From positions 372,001 to 436,000 of the forward strand of contig NZ_PJCA01000031.1 of assembly GCF_002836355.1 (NCBI RefSeq): a stretch of DNA of 64,000 bases. The letters run 5' to 3'. This stretch comes from Moritella sp. Urea-trap-13. GTDB lineage: Bacteria; Pseudomonadota; Gammaproteobacteria; Enterobacterales; Moritellaceae. The notes beneath the pieces are model-generated. The model was not told the DNA's origin. It was given only the letters and a program-made list of their open reading frames with translations, and searched no databases. Of this stretch, positions 44,734 to 53,662 are shown in pieces (the stretch's first letter is position 1; each line of letters opens with the position of its first letter). Position numbers and translations under genes: made by a program.

Positions 44734-45591
44734 GTGAAAGTGCCTCAAAGAATACAACCTCTTGTTGATGACGGGCTTGTTGACGAAGTATTACGTCAGT
44801 TAATGAGTGGTAAAGAAGCAACAGTGTATGTTGTGCGTTGTGGCGAAGAGATCCGTTGCGCAAAAGTTTATAAAGACGCAGATCAACGTAGTTTTAAACA
44901 AGCGGTACAATATCGTGAAGGTCGAAAGGTTCGTAATAGTCGACGTGCACGTGCAATGGAAAAAGGCTCTAGCTTTGGGCGAAATGAGCAAGAAAAAGTA
45001 TGGCAGAATGCGGAAGTAGACGCGTTGTATCGCTTAGATAATGCGGGTGTTCGTGTACCAGAGCCTTATGGCTGTTTTGACGGCGTTTTGCTTATGGAGC
45101 TAGTGACTGATGTAAACGGTTTTGCTGCACCGCGTTTGGGTGATGTTTCATTAACACCAGAACAAGCTGTGATAGACCATGATAAAGTGATCCATTATGT
45201 TAGATTAATGCTTTGCGACGGCCTTATTCATGGTGATTTATCAGAATTTAATGTCCTTGTTGATGAGCATGGGCCTGTCATTATTGATTTACCGCAAGCG
45301 GTTGATGCATCAGCAAATAATAATGCCAAGTGGATGCTCGAACGTGACGTTGAGAATATGACTCAATATTATGGGCAATATGCACCTGAGCTACTTGAAA
45401 CAAAATATGCTAAAGAAATGTGGGCGCTGTACGAATTAGGTGAACTAACCATTGATGTTAAGTTGACCGGTGAGTTTATTGAAGATACTGAATCTGCAGA
45501 TGTAGAAGGTATTTTAGAAGAGATTAATGCTGCAAGAGAGGAAGAACTTGACCGTTTAGCGCGGATTCAACTTGCTGATGAAATAGAATAG
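44734..45591 (+). CDS. RIO1-family serine protein kinase
   Basis: A 285-aa atypical kinase. The nucleotide-loop region reads MSGKEATVYVVRCG near residue 25, the catalytic loop HGDLSEFNVLV near 168, and the metal-binding IIDLPQAVD near 185. The C-terminal tail is acidic. Bacterial RIO1 homologues have been reported to phosphorylate themselves and act in stress responses; the target here is unknown. The start is a GTG at 44734 with AGGGG about 12 nt upstream. It is followed by a good terminator. Confidence 0.9.
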   Translation: MKVPQRIQPLVDDGLVDEVLRQLMSGKEATVYVVRCGEEIRCAKVYKDADQRSFKQAVQYREGRKVRNSRRARAMEKGSSFGRNEQEKVWQNAEVDALYRLDNAGVRVPEPYGCFDGVLLMELVTDVNGFAAPRLGDVSLTPEQAVIDHDKVIHYVRLMLCDGLIHGDLSEFNVLVDEHGPVIIDLPQAVDASANNNAKWMLERDVENMTQYYGQYAPELLETKYAKEMWALYELGELTIDVKLTGEFIEDTESADVEGILEEINAAREEELDRLARIQLADEIE

Positions 45592-45630
45592 TCATAGTTA
45601 GCTAAAAAACAACGAATTAAATAAATAATG

Positions 45631-45667
45631 AACCCCTTAGCGATATTAATTTCTAAGGGGTTTTTTA
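45631..45667 (+). terminator. rho-independent terminator of the RIO kinase gene
   Basis: AACCCCTTAG and CTAAGGGGTT form a 10-bp stem around a 12-nt loop, followed by T-run. Confidence 0.9.
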
Positions 45668-45728
45668 TAATATTGAAATAAGGATCTGATTATTATCCAT
45701 GTTTATTAGTAACCTATAAATTTAAGGT

Positions 45729-46112
45729 CTAACGTGATGTAACTATATCTTGCTCCATGCTGGTTGAGTTTTCTTCTGAAACTAATCTGTTTGGTCGTAA
45801 ACCAATACAATGCTTAGGTAATTCTTGCCCACGTTCTAAATATAATGCACAGGCATATAAATTTTTACGTAACTCGGTATCGTTCTCTAGATTTTCCTGT
45901 CCCCAATAATGTAATTCAAAAATAAGAAACCAAAATGTCTGTTCTTTTTCATTTGATACTTTTTCGTCAACGACATCCAGAGATTGCCAATCCTGTAAAA
46001 CATCCCATACCAAGTTACTTAACACATTGTAACTGATTTTATGCATGAGAAATTGATTCACATTGTCAGTTAATAGGGTTGATTTCTCATTAATAAATGC
46101 GACTGCTTGCAT
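45729..46112 (-). CDS. hypothetical protein (127 aa)
   Basis: A soluble protein with no signal peptide. It looks helical, Trp- and Glu-rich in the middle (WDVLQDWQSLDVV, FWFLIFELHYWGQENLENDTELRKNLYACALYLE). The C-terminus is polar. A ribosome site (GGAG 8 nt upstream) supports the start. It stands alone between terminator and LysR gene, minus strand. I recognise no family or motif. Confidence 0.7.
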   Translation of the reverse strand: MQAVAFINEKSTLLTDNVNQFLMHKISYNVLSNLVWDVLQDWQSLDVVDEKVSNEKEQTFWFLIFELHYWGQENLENDTELRKNLYACALYLERGQELPKHCIGLRPNRLVSEENSTSMEQDIVTSR

Positions 46113-46221
46113 TGGTTTATCTCCACTTGTTTAAAACTAATTTTAAGTCTAGCCTCAAACATTCGTTTGGAGAGGTTTAGACTCGATTAATAATGCCTAA
46201 AAAGTAATAGTTCGATCTCGG

Positions 46222-47127
46222 TCACATAATTTTCGCTAAGTGATTAAAATGTTCCTTTAAGAAACTCAATAACACACGATGTTTTTTCGAACCTGCGCTT
46301 CCTGGCGGAAAAACACCGTATAGGTCAATGTTTGTTAATTCATAATCAGACAGCAGTCGCTCGAGTTTGTGTGAGGCAAGCTTCGGCGCAGCGTCGTAAA
46401 GAGGAATTCGTGCAATACCATGACCGCCCTCAACAAATGCTGTACGTGCTGCTGCATTGTTGGTAGTGATGTTACCCTTTGGCTTAACACTATAAGCACG
46501 AGTCCCTTTGGTAAGCGTTAAGGTACTCGAGCTTAATTTATATAATACCCAATTATGTTCGACCAGTTCGGTAGGGGAAACTGGTCTACCGTATTTGTTT
46601 AAGTAATCAGGCGATGCACATAAACAGGTTTTCATTGAGATCAGTTTTCGTGCTTGTAAGCCGGAGTCAACTAATGGTGCCCCCCTGATCGCAAGATCAA
46701 TCCCTTCTTGCATTATGTTGACGATATCATCCGTAAGCATGATGTCCAATTCAATCTTCGGAAATTGAACCTTGAACATGTTTAAGGCCGGAACAATGAT
46801 CTGTAATCCAACATTGACCGGACAAGTTATCTTTAATAACCCTTCAGGTTCGTGTTTAAAGTTTTCTATTTGCTGATTTGCGGCTTCAGCCTGGAGGGCA
46901 ATTTCTTGACAGTGTTGATAATACTGCTGGCCTGCTTCGGTGAGGGTAAAGCTGCGTGTGGTTCGGTTAAGTAACTTTAGCCCTAATTGGGTTTCTAGCT
47001 TTTTAAGATGGTAACTGACAACTGCACGAGAAAGGCTTAAATGCTTTGCAGCAGCTGAAAGCGTACCTTGTTCGACAATCTGAGCGTAAACAACCATACT
47101 TTTTAATTGTTCAAAAGAAACATTCAT
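46222..47127 (-). CDS. LysR-family transcriptional regulator
   Basis: A 301-aa regulator. The N-terminal winged HTH (residues 5-60: EQLKSMVVYAQIVEQGTLSAAAKHLSLSRAVVSYHLKKLE) is followed by the periplasmic-binding-like effector domain. It is of the CrgA/AaeR-like LysR class, which often responds to aldehydes, quinones or aromatics. It is divergent from the DJ-1/YqhD pair, and a dyad in the shared interval is a probable operator. The ribosome site is weak. Confidence 0.92.
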   Translation of the reverse strand: MNVSFEQLKSMVVYAQIVEQGTLSAAAKHLSLSRAVVSYHLKKLETQLGLKLLNRTTRSFTLTEAGQQYYQHCQEIALQAEAANQQIENFKHEPEGLLKITCPVNVGLQIIVPALNMFKVQFPKIELDIMLTDDIVNIMQEGIDLAIRGAPLVDSGLQARKLISMKTCLCASPDYLNKYGRPVSPTELVEHNWVLYKLSSSTLTLTKGTRAYSVKPKGNITTNNAAARTAFVEGGHGIARIPLYDAAPKLASHKLERLLSDYELTNIDLYGVFPPGSAGSKKHRVLLSFLKEHFNHLAKIM

Positions 47128-47175
47128 AGATAGAAGCCATATAGATGCAGATAACGAACACCCATTGTATCAAAA

Positions 47176-47196
47176 AACTGAACAGTGTAGTCAGTT
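47176..47196. promoter_or_regulatory. inverted repeat, candidate LysR-type operator
   Basis: AACTGA-N9-TCAGTT lies in the divergent interval between the LysR gene and the DJ-1/YqhD operon. Perfect 6-bp arms. Spacing is slightly wider than the classical T-N11-A core. Predicted binding site of the divergent LysR protein. Confidence 0.45.
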
Positions 47197-47329
47197 TACT
47201 CTGCATTGTCAGGCTTTGTGTTGAGGTATAGACTGTTTCCATTCGCTGTTATCAAGTAACGGCACTTGTTTTAATTACACAACTATCTAGTAACTAGATT
47301 CAAGCTCGCTTAAAGTCAAAGGAATTATC

Positions 47330-48010
47330 ATGATTAAGAATATTTTAGTGGTATTAACATCACATGCAGATTTGGGTAATACAGGCAAAAAAACGGGTTT
47401 TTGGGTTGAAGAACTAGCCGCACCTTATTATGTATTCCTTGATGCAGGCATGAAGGTTACGCTTGCTTCTCCTGCTGGTGGTCAGCCACCAATTGATCCT
47501 GCAAGTGCCGATGAAAGCATGCAAACAGATGCTACGCGTCGTTTTGATGCGGATAAAGTTGCACAGCAAGCGCTTGCTACAACGGTTAAACTTGTTGACG
47601 TAAAAGAGCAAGACTTTGATGCGGTATTTTACCCAGGCGGTCACGGTCCACTTTGGGATTTAACGAATAATGAAACATCAATTGATTTAATTTCTGCGTT
47701 CCTTACTAATAACAAACCTGTATCAGCGGTTTGTCATGCAACAGCGGCACTACTAAACGTGAAGACCGCTGAAGGTGAGTATGTAATTAAGGGTAAAGCT
47801 GTAACAGGATTTTCAAATACCGAAGAAGATGCGGTACAATTAACTGATATCGTACCGTTTTTATTAGAAGATGAGCTTGTAAAACGTGGCGGTGACTATC
47901 AGAAAGTTGCTGATTGGACACCGTTTGCAGTACAAGATGGTTTAATCATCACAGGTCAAAATCCAGCGTCTTCAGCTTTAGTGGCTGAAAAACTAATCGC
48001 ACACGCTTAA
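47330..48010 (+). CDS. DJ-1/PfpI-family glyoxalase III-like protein
   Basis: A 226-aa cytoplasmic protein of the type-1 glutamine amidotransferase-like DJ-1 family. The nucleophile elbow AVCHATAALL near residue 132 gives the reactive Cys; FYPGGHGPLWDL near 102 and GKKTGFWVEELAAPYY near 24 (with conserved Glu) complete the Hsp31-like active site. It is likely to detoxify methylglyoxal or related dicarbonyls, by homology. It precedes the YqhD-like gene by 15 bp in an operon divergent from a LysR regulator. Ribosome site AAGGA 7 nt upstream. Confidence 0.88.
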   Translation: MIKNILVVLTSHADLGNTGKKTGFWVEELAAPYYVFLDAGMKVTLASPAGGQPPIDPASADESMQTDATRRFDADKVAQQALATTVKLVDVKEQDFDAVFYPGGHGPLWDLTNNETSIDLISAFLTNNKPVSAVCHATAALLNVKTAEGEYVIKGKAVTGFSNTEEDAVQLTDIVPFLLEDELVKRGGDYQKVADWTPFAVQDGLIITGQNPASSALVAEKLIAHA

Positions 48011-48025
48011 TATTAGGAAATAAAT

Positions 48026-49183
48026 ATGTTGAATTTCACGTTTCAAAACCCAACTCGGATCCACTTCGGTGATGATCAGATTAAAGCGATAAGCAAAGAA
48101 ATTCCATTAGATGCTAAAGTACTAGTGACTTATGGTGGTGGCTCGATTAAATCAAACGGCGTTTATGATCAGGTAGTGGCGGCATTATCTGAGCATAATT
48201 GGGTTGAATTTTCAGGTATCGAACCTAACCCAACATATGACCAACTAATTAAAGCTGTCGATGTTATTAATGAGCATAATGTAGATTACATTCTTGCTGT
48301 CGGTGGTGGTTCTGTTGTTGATGGTAGCAAGTTTATTGCTGCAGCGGCTGTATTTGAAGGTGATGATGCTTGGGATATCCTGAGTAAACACGCGCCGATT
48401 ACTAAAGCATTGCCGTTGGGTGCTGTTTTAACCTTGCCTGCAACTGGCTCTGAGTCAAATGGCGGCGCTGTTATTACGCGTGATGGCAGTAAGTTGTCAT
48501 TTGGTAGTCCACTAGTGCGTCCTAGTTTTGCGATCCTTGACCCTGCTGTTAGCTTGAGTTTATCTGATCGTCAAATCAGTAACGGTGTTGTTGATGCGTT
48601 TGTTCATACAATGGAACAATACATGACTTATAGCATTAACGCTAAAGTACAAGACCGTTTTTCTGAAGGTCTATTATTGACGCTTATTGAAGAAGGACCA
48701 AAAGCATTAAAGCCGGAAACTAAAGATGATCTAGAAATCCGCGGTAACATTATGTGGTCTGCAACAATGGCGCTAAATGGTCTTATCGGTGCAGGTGTAC
48801 CACATGATTGGGCTACGCACATGATTGGTCACGAACTGACTGCTGCACATGGTGTTGATCACGCGCGTAGTTTATCTATTGTGTTACCTGCAGTAATGAA
48901 AGTAATGCGCGAAGACAAACGCAGTAAATTACTGCAATATGCAGAGCGTGTTTGGAACATTGCAGTTACTGATGAAGATCAAAAAATCGATCTAGCGATA
49001 GCTAAAACAGAAGCATTCTTTAAAGCAATGCAAGTTCCTACAACGCTTACTGATGCGGGTATTACATCTGCAGATATTGACAATTTAATGGCTAAGTTAG
49101 AGAAGCACGGCATGGTATCACTGGGTGAACGTAAAAATATCACCTTGGAAGTAAGCCGTCAGATTTTAGAGACTGCACTGTAA
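48026..49183 (+). CDS. yqhD-like: YqhD-like iron-containing alcohol dehydrogenase
   Basis: A 385-aa group III alcohol dehydrogenase. The Rossmann-like N-terminal half has YGGGSIKSNG near 37 and AVGGGSVVDGSKF near 93. The metal site is visible as DAFVHTMEQYM near 190 and GHELTAAHGVDHARSL near 265, giving Asp and three His ligands. E. coli YqhD is an NADPH-dependent reductase of short aldehydes, including lipid-peroxidation products. With the DJ-1 protein it forms an aldehyde-detoxification operon. Confidence 0.93.
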   Translation: MLNFTFQNPTRIHFGDDQIKAISKEIPLDAKVLVTYGGGSIKSNGVYDQVVAALSEHNWVEFSGIEPNPTYDQLIKAVDVINEHNVDYILAVGGGSVVDGSKFIAAAAVFEGDDAWDILSKHAPITKALPLGAVLTLPATGSESNGGAVITRDGSKLSFGSPLVRPSFAILDPAVSLSLSDRQISNGVVDAFVHTMEQYMTYSINAKVQDRFSEGLLLTLIEEGPKALKPETKDDLEIRGNIMWSATMALNGLIGAGVPHDWATHMIGHELTAAHGVDHARSLSIVLPAVMKVMREDKRSKLLQYAERVWNIAVTDEDQKIDLAIAKTEAFFKAMQVPTTLTDAGITSADIDNLMAKLEKHGMVSLGERKNITLEVSRQILETAL

Positions 49184-49247
49184 ATACTGAGTGTAACGAC
49201 TTTATTTAAAGCGATAACTAGCAGTAAATAGCAGGTTGACAGTAAAG

Positions 49248-49281
49248 GCTGGAATGATTATTCATTTCAGCTTTTTTTTTT
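49248..49281 (+). terminator. rho-independent terminator of the DJ-1/YqhD operon
   Basis: GCTGGAATGA and TCATTTCAGC pair (one G-U) around a 4-nt loop, followed by ten T. Confidence 0.92.
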
Positions 49282-49410
49282 ATTATAAAATGATTATTAG
49301 TTAAATATTAACTCTTGCTTAACACTTTTTTAATTCAAAGATGTTATAACTTAATGATATTGTAATTATTAAATATCTATCGTGTTGTTATCTATGCTTA
49401 AGGAAGAGTC

Positions 49411-49704
49411 ATGGCTGATTTAGAATTGATGTTGGGTGTAATCATGTTGTCTGGTTTTTTATTTGCTGCGATCGCTAGGTTCAATCTACATCGCTATTTA
49501 CAGCAAAAAAAGGTGTCTACGAATATTGATAAACAGCTGTACTTGGAAACATTAAAGTGCAGCTCTCCAGAAACGATCTTAGATGATGGACTTCATCAAT
49601 TAGTCAAATATTTTATTGCGGGCATGATTATTTTTGCAGTTGGTAGTGCTACATTAGTTGATAACGGCGCTTTAAAAGATTTGGTATCTTTATTTTTTGA
49701 TTAG
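49411..49704 (+). CDS. small membrane protein of unknown function (97 aa)
   Basis: A 97-aa protein with two predicted membrane helices (residues 6-22 and 67-87) flanking a polar loop that contains LHRYLQQKKVSTNIDKQLYLETLKC. A ribosome site AAGGAAG lies 5-8 nt upstream of the ATG. Family not recognised. It is convergent with the 53-aa gene. Confidence 0.65.
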   Translation: MADLELMLGVIMLSGFLFAAIARFNLHRYLQQKKVSTNIDKQLYLETLKCSSPETILDDGLHQLVKYFIAGMIIFAVGSATLVDNGALKDLVSLFFD

Positions 49705-49728
49705 AACAACGCATTAGTGAATTAAGCG

Positions 49729-49890
49729 TTAACGCTCGTAACCTGAATCACTTGGTATTTGCTCTGATGCTTGTTGCGGATCTTCATTTTTTTTGTGTAG
49801 TTCGGCAATAAGTTCGAGATCTAACTTTGCAAAGAATATATCTTCTTCGGCTTGACCTTTACGACGTACGGTTTCGTTAAATACAGACAT
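49729..49890 (-). CDS. small acidic conserved-type protein (53 aa)
   Basis: A short gene of 53 codons. The product begins MSVFNETVRRKGQAEEDIFF, continues with a helical stretch (AKLDLELIAELHKK) and ends in a polar tail SDSGYER. A clear ribosome site (GAGGTG, 7-8 nt) precedes the ATG at 49890. No Cys, no membrane helix. The strong ribosome site and the helix-plus-tail pattern argue that it is real; function unknown. Confidence 0.7.
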   Translation of the reverse strand: MSVFNETVRRKGQAEEDIFFAKLDLELIAELHKKNEDPQQASEQIPSDSGYER

Positions 49891-50017
49891 GGCATTCACC
49901 TCTAATAACCTGCTATTAATAATTTTAGTTTATTTTAAGCAGAAGTGTTATTAGAGGGGAATTATTGAGGTCATTACTATTAAGATCATCATTTTAAAGG
50001 TAATAATTATTAAGCTG

Positions 50018-50686
50018 TTATGTCGTGGTCGATTGTACTTCTTTTAGTGTTACTAGGACATTTGATAAAGAACTGGTTACCGTATGACCTAATGTTAATA
50101 TTTCTGCACTTGGTTGGACTAAATCAGGTATTTGAAATGTTTGCATATTGGCACTGACAGCTGCAAGCACACCGTTATTGGAATCCTCAAAAGCTAAGCA
50201 ATACTCAGGTTCAATATTTAAACGGTCAGCGGCAAGTAAGTAAATTTCAGGATCTGGTTTACCATTTTTCACTTCACATCCGGTAGTCAGGTTATCAAAG
50301 AAGTGATCGAGACCTGCAAATTTCAACTTTATTTTAGCCACATCATTCTGTGTTGACGTTGCTACAGCCGTAGGTATGTTGTTATCTTTTAGCCAGGTTA
50401 ATAGTTCAACAACCCCCTCTTTTATCGGAATAGCCTGATGCTTAACCACTGCGTTGTAGCGGACTTTCCATGCATCATGAAGAGTAGGGTAGTCAAGGTC
50501 GCTGCCGTAACCCGCGCGAAGCACTTTCTCGATACCTTGGGCATTACGGCCGATAATATCTAAGTAAACATCTTCTAAAAAAGGAATTGATAATGAGGCA
50601 CATGCTTCTTCGAATACACCTTTGCATACACGTTCAGTGTCGAGAAGTAGTCCATCCATATCAAAAATAGCTGCTTGATAATTCAC
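50018..50686 (-). CDS. HAD-superfamily phosphatase, beta-phosphoglucomutase-like
   Basis: A 222-aa hydrolase. FDMDGLLLDTER (residues 8-19) is motif I with nucleophile Asp and the second Asp; AVATSTQ near 107 is motif II, GKPDPEIYLLA near 143 motif III, and FEDSNNGVLAA near 166 motif IV. The cap domain is of the subfamily IA type. Substrates may be sugar phosphates or phosphoglycolate-type molecules. The start is a GTG at 50686 with AAGG about 10 nt upstream. Monocistronic. Confidence 0.9.
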   Translation of the reverse strand: MNYQAAIFDMDGLLLDTERVCKGVFEEACASLSIPFLEDVYLDIIGRNAQGIEKVLRAGYGSDLDYPTLHDAWKVRYNAVVKHQAIPIKEGVVELLTWLKDNNIPTAVATSTQNDVAKIKLKFAGLDHFFDNLTTGCEVKNGKPDPEIYLLAADRLNIEPEYCLAFEDSNNGVLAAVSANMQTFQIPDLVQPSAEILTLGHTVTSSLSNVLVTLKEVQSTTT

Positions 50687-50787
50687 TTATTGTTTACCTT
50701 CTATCCGCTTTAACTTATCTAATCGGTGAGTATAACAAATCCCATCGGTATATTTAATTTAAGATCTACTTTGATTTTCAGCGCCAA

Positions 50788-50825
50788 AAATAAAAGGCTA
50801 GGGATTCAATCCTAGCCTTTTAAAT
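50788..50825. terminator. terminator hairpin between dcuC and the HAD gene
   Basis: AAAAGGCTAGG and CCTAGCCTTTT form an 11-bp stem around an 8-nt loop, flanked by A and T runs. It ends dcuC on the minus strand. Confidence 0.88.
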
Positions 50826-50882
50826 TATGACGTTATTACTATTTACGTTTACTTAACCTAAGCGGTAAAGTTCACGTTTAAA

Positions 50883-52250
50883 CTAAGCATACATAGGTAC
50901 CAGTACCATAGTGCCTGCGATAACGGTTATCAAGCCAGCGAGAACGGGTACTGACGTACGTTTAACTACTTCGAATGGACTGATTTTGGCCATACCACTG
51001 GTAGCAACAATAACGCCAGCAACTGGTGATATTGTACGGCCAAGGTTCGATGCTTGTAACATTGGGATGATCAAGAATGCAGGATTTAGACCCATTTTAC
51101 CTGCAAGGGCAGGGGCTAATTCAACAAATGCGTAAAATGGTGCATTACCTGAACCGGTCGCAATGGCTGCCGCAACCGTTAGAGCGGTCAACATGAGCAT
51201 TAATGCAAAACCACCTGCACCTGCTGCTTCAGCAAGACCGATTAAATTATCAATGGCGCCAAGAGACATTAGACCTTGCGCAAATACTCCCGCTGCAACT
51301 AACAGCATCACGACGCCTTTAAATGCATCGCCCATACCTTCGTAGCATGATTCTAAATCTTCTAATGTAGCTCTGCCGTTTAAGCGTTTAGTTATAAAAT
51401 CGACGATCGCACTAATAAAGATAGAGAACACCACAATGGTATAAATATCGAGCGTTAGTCCTTCAATGGTTGAGCCATTAAATATAAATACACCGAAAAT
51501 AGGTAAAAATGGCAGGAATGCGTAATAATTTGGTGCTGTTACTACAATTTCTGATATATCCGTTTTTTCCATTGGCGTATTTTCTTTCTTATCTAAATAA
51601 CGATTCCAGAAAAATGCAGCGGCAGCCATTACAATAATGGCGCAGATTGATACAGGTAGTACTGTCTGAACAGCAAATACATCTAGCGATAACCCTGATT
51701 TTTCGGCTGCGATAACAACATCACCAGATGTTGGAGATAGAATGATAGCAGCAGGTGACGCACAAACTGCCACAGCAGCAGGTCGAGAGATGCCCATCGC
51801 AGTCATCATCGGGAATAAAGTCGCCATCAGCAATACGCCTAGTCCAGTCGCAGAGCTTACCGCTAGTGACATTAAACAAGCGACGATATAGGCTGCAACG
51901 AGTAGGATGTAAGGAGATTTTATAAATGAGAGTGGTTTAGAAAATTGTTTAACAACGACATTATTAGCATCAATTTTTGTCATATAAGCAGCAAAACCAC
52001 ATAACAACATAATTTGCATGCCTAAACCGCCGCCACGATATTTCAGCATATATTTAACAAATTCTAAGGAATCTGTCAGGATATTCCCTGTACTTGCGAC
52101 ACTTGATGGAAGAATTTGCTTACCAAGTAATCCAGTGATAATTAGCAGTGTAATACCGGCGGTGAGCAATACACCTGCGGCTTTATATTCCTTGACGATG
52201 AAGTAACCAACAGCAACCGTGACGATTAAACCAATGAATAACTCTAACAT
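50883..52250 (-). CDS. dcuC: DcuC-family C4-dicarboxylate transporter
   Basis: A 455-aa inner-membrane protein with about twelve helices. The N-terminus is hydrophobic from the first residues. SSATGLGVLLMATLFPMM and SPTSGDVVIAAEKSGL are typical DcuC segments. E. coli DcuC mainly exports succinate during fermentation. The upstream interval shared with mogA has FNR-like sites, matching anaerobic expression. Length agrees with E. coli DcuC (461 aa). Confidence 0.9.
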   Translation of the reverse strand: MLELFIGLIVTVAVGYFIVKEYKAAGVLLTAGITLLIITGLLGKQILPSSVASTGNILTDSLEFVKYMLKYRGGGLGMQIMLLCGFAAYMTKIDANNVVVKQFSKPLSFIKSPYILLVAAYIVACLMSLAVSSATGLGVLLMATLFPMMTAMGISRPAAVAVCASPAAIILSPTSGDVVIAAEKSGLSLDVFAVQTVLPVSICAIIVMAAAAFFWNRYLDKKENTPMEKTDISEIVVTAPNYYAFLPFLPIFGVFIFNGSTIEGLTLDIYTIVVFSIFISAIVDFITKRLNGRATLEDLESCYEGMGDAFKGVVMLLVAAGVFAQGLMSLGAIDNLIGLAEAAGAGGFALMLMLTALTVAAAIATGSGNAPFYAFVELAPALAGKMGLNPAFLIIPMLQASNLGRTISPVAGVIVATSGMAKISPFEVVKRTSVPVLAGLITVIAGTMVLVPMYA

Positions 52251-52369
52251 TGAGACCTCTATATTGTATTAAATGCATTTAACATTATTTTAACGTTTAA
52301 AGTAATGTTTTATTACAGAGGAATGTACCCATAAAGAGATGTTTATGCGATAGCTAACCCCACTAATGA

Positions 52370-52422
52370 TGATCTAAATCAGGATTTAATAAACTCTCCC
52401 CTGATAGTTTGAGGCAGATCAA
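52370..52422. promoter_or_regulatory. two FNR-like sites between dcuC and mogA
   Basis: TTGAGGCAGATCAA (52409-52422) matches nine of ten FNR positions. TGATCTAAATCA (52370-52381) matches the TGAT-N4-ATCA core. The second is well placed for dcuC, since a -10-like CATAAA on the minus strand lies about 30 bp downstream. Confidence 0.45.
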
Positions 52423-52495
52423 CTCGTTAGTTTTACACATCACAACAGTTCGGTTAAAATTGCTGCATTAATCAAATAAGCTATATGGAACAAAC

Positions 52496-53029
52496 ATGAC
52501 TAAAGCTAAAATCGGTATTGTGACAGTAAGTGATAGAGCCAGTGCTGGCATTTATGAAGATCTTTCTGGTAAAGCCATTATCGATGTATTAAACGAGTAC
52601 CTGACTTCTGAGTGGGAACCTGTTTATGAAGTTATTCCAGACGAGCAAGATGTGATTGAAGCAACTTTGATCAAAATGGCAGATGAACAAAATTGTAGTT
52701 TGATCGTAACAACTGGTGGGACTGGTCCTGCTAAGCGTGACGTAACACCAGAAGCAACAGAAGCTGTGTGTGATCGTATGATGCCTGGTTTTGGTGAGTT
52801 AATGCGTACAGAGTCATTAAAATTTGTACCAACGGCTATTCTATCTCGCCAAACTGCGGGTTTACGTGCGGATTCATTAATTGTGAATTTACCGGGTAAA
52901 CCTAAATCTATCCGTGAATGTTTAGATGCGGTATTCCCTGCTATTCCTTACTGCATTGATTTAATGGATGGTCCTTTCCTTGAATGCGATGAGTCGGTGA
53001 TTAAACCGTTCAGACCAAAAGCGAAGTAA
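52496..53029 (+). CDS. mogA: MogA, molybdopterin adenylyltransferase
   Basis: A 177-aa enzyme that adenylylates molybdopterin before molybdate insertion. KIGIVTVSDRASAGIYEDLSG at the N-terminus, LIVTTGGTGPAKRDVTPEAT near 68-88, and INLPGKPKS-type VNLPGKPKSIRECLDAVFPAIPYCIDL near 128 are the family signature. It is needed, with MobB, by the formate dehydrogenase. Length fits E. coli MogA (195 aa). Divergent from dcuC. Confidence 0.95.
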   Translation: MTKAKIGIVTVSDRASAGIYEDLSGKAIIDVLNEYLTSEWEPVYEVIPDEQDVIEATLIKMADEQNCSLIVTTGGTGPAKRDVTPEATEAVCDRMMPGFGELMRTESLKFVPTAILSRQTAGLRADSLIVNLPGKPKSIRECLDAVFPAIPYCIDLMDGPFLECDESVIKPFRPKAK

Positions 53030-53065
53030 TTGAGCATATATTTAATATAATGTGCATAAATTAGA

Positions 53066-53107
53066 AAGCCATGTATTTTCATTGTTTAGGATGAAAATAC
53101 ATGGCTT
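53066..53107. repeat. 17-bp perfect inverted repeat after mogA
   Basis: AAGCCATGTATTTTCAT and its complement flank an 8-nt loop. There is no clear T-tract, so it could be a transcript-end hairpin or a processed stem rather than a classical terminator. It lies between convergent mogA and the YbaK operon. Confidence 0.7.
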
Positions 53108-53119
53108 ATGATTAGTCGC

Positions 53120-53641
53120 TCATATACGCCAGTTAACATTGGTTCGCTCCCAAATCCTTGGGGCGCCCATATTTCTACCTCGAATGTCTCCATGTGACAT
53201 GTCCTTAACTAAGACCTTGTATTCATTATTACTGAGCTTGATAAAATTTCGATGATCTCCAGACTCTATATAAACTGAATTTTCAGTGAGTAAACTGTCA
53301 TCAACAATCATACTCATGTTATATGCTGCCCCCATTGCAGGAACTGCGCCTTTAGCACAGTCCGGAAATAATTCCTGTAATTTCTGTTCGTTAGCTAAGT
53401 AATAATACTTACCCATAATATCATTCACGTCAGTCAACGAGACTCGGCTATTCGCGGGTAATGATGCCATAAGGTAATCACCCGTTACACTTTCAAGAAC
53501 AACTGCTTTAGCGACATTTCCTGCCGGTAGGTGAGCGGTTCGAGACGAATCTAGTGATGTGAATGCTCGGCGATGTTTAATCGTGTCATAGTGAATATTT
53601 TCGTGTTCGAAATATTCTTTTAGTGTGATTGCAATAGCCAT
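53120..53641 (-). CDS. YbaK-family aminoacyl-tRNA deacylase (second copy)
   Basis: A 173-aa trans-editing-type protein. The conserved Lys (NVAKAVVLES near residue 44) and PDCAKGAVPAMGAAYNM near 93 define the YbaK/ProX fold, with YIESGDHRNFIKL following. Such proteins remove mischarged amino acids from tRNA. This is the last gene of a three-gene cluster whose first gene is a paralogue. The ribosome site AGGAG lies 8 nt upstream. The tRNA substrate is unknown. Confidence 0.85.
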   Translation of the reverse strand: MAIAITLKEYFEHENIHYDTIKHRRAFTSLDSSRTAHLPAGNVAKAVVLESVTGDYLMASLPANSRVSLTDVNDIMGKYYYLANEQKLQELFPDCAKGAVPAMGAAYNMSMIVDDSLLTENSVYIESGDHRNFIKLSNNEYKVLVKDMSHGDIRGRNMGAPRIWERTNVNWRI

Positions 53642-53662
53642 AATGTGACTCCTAAATGTAAC

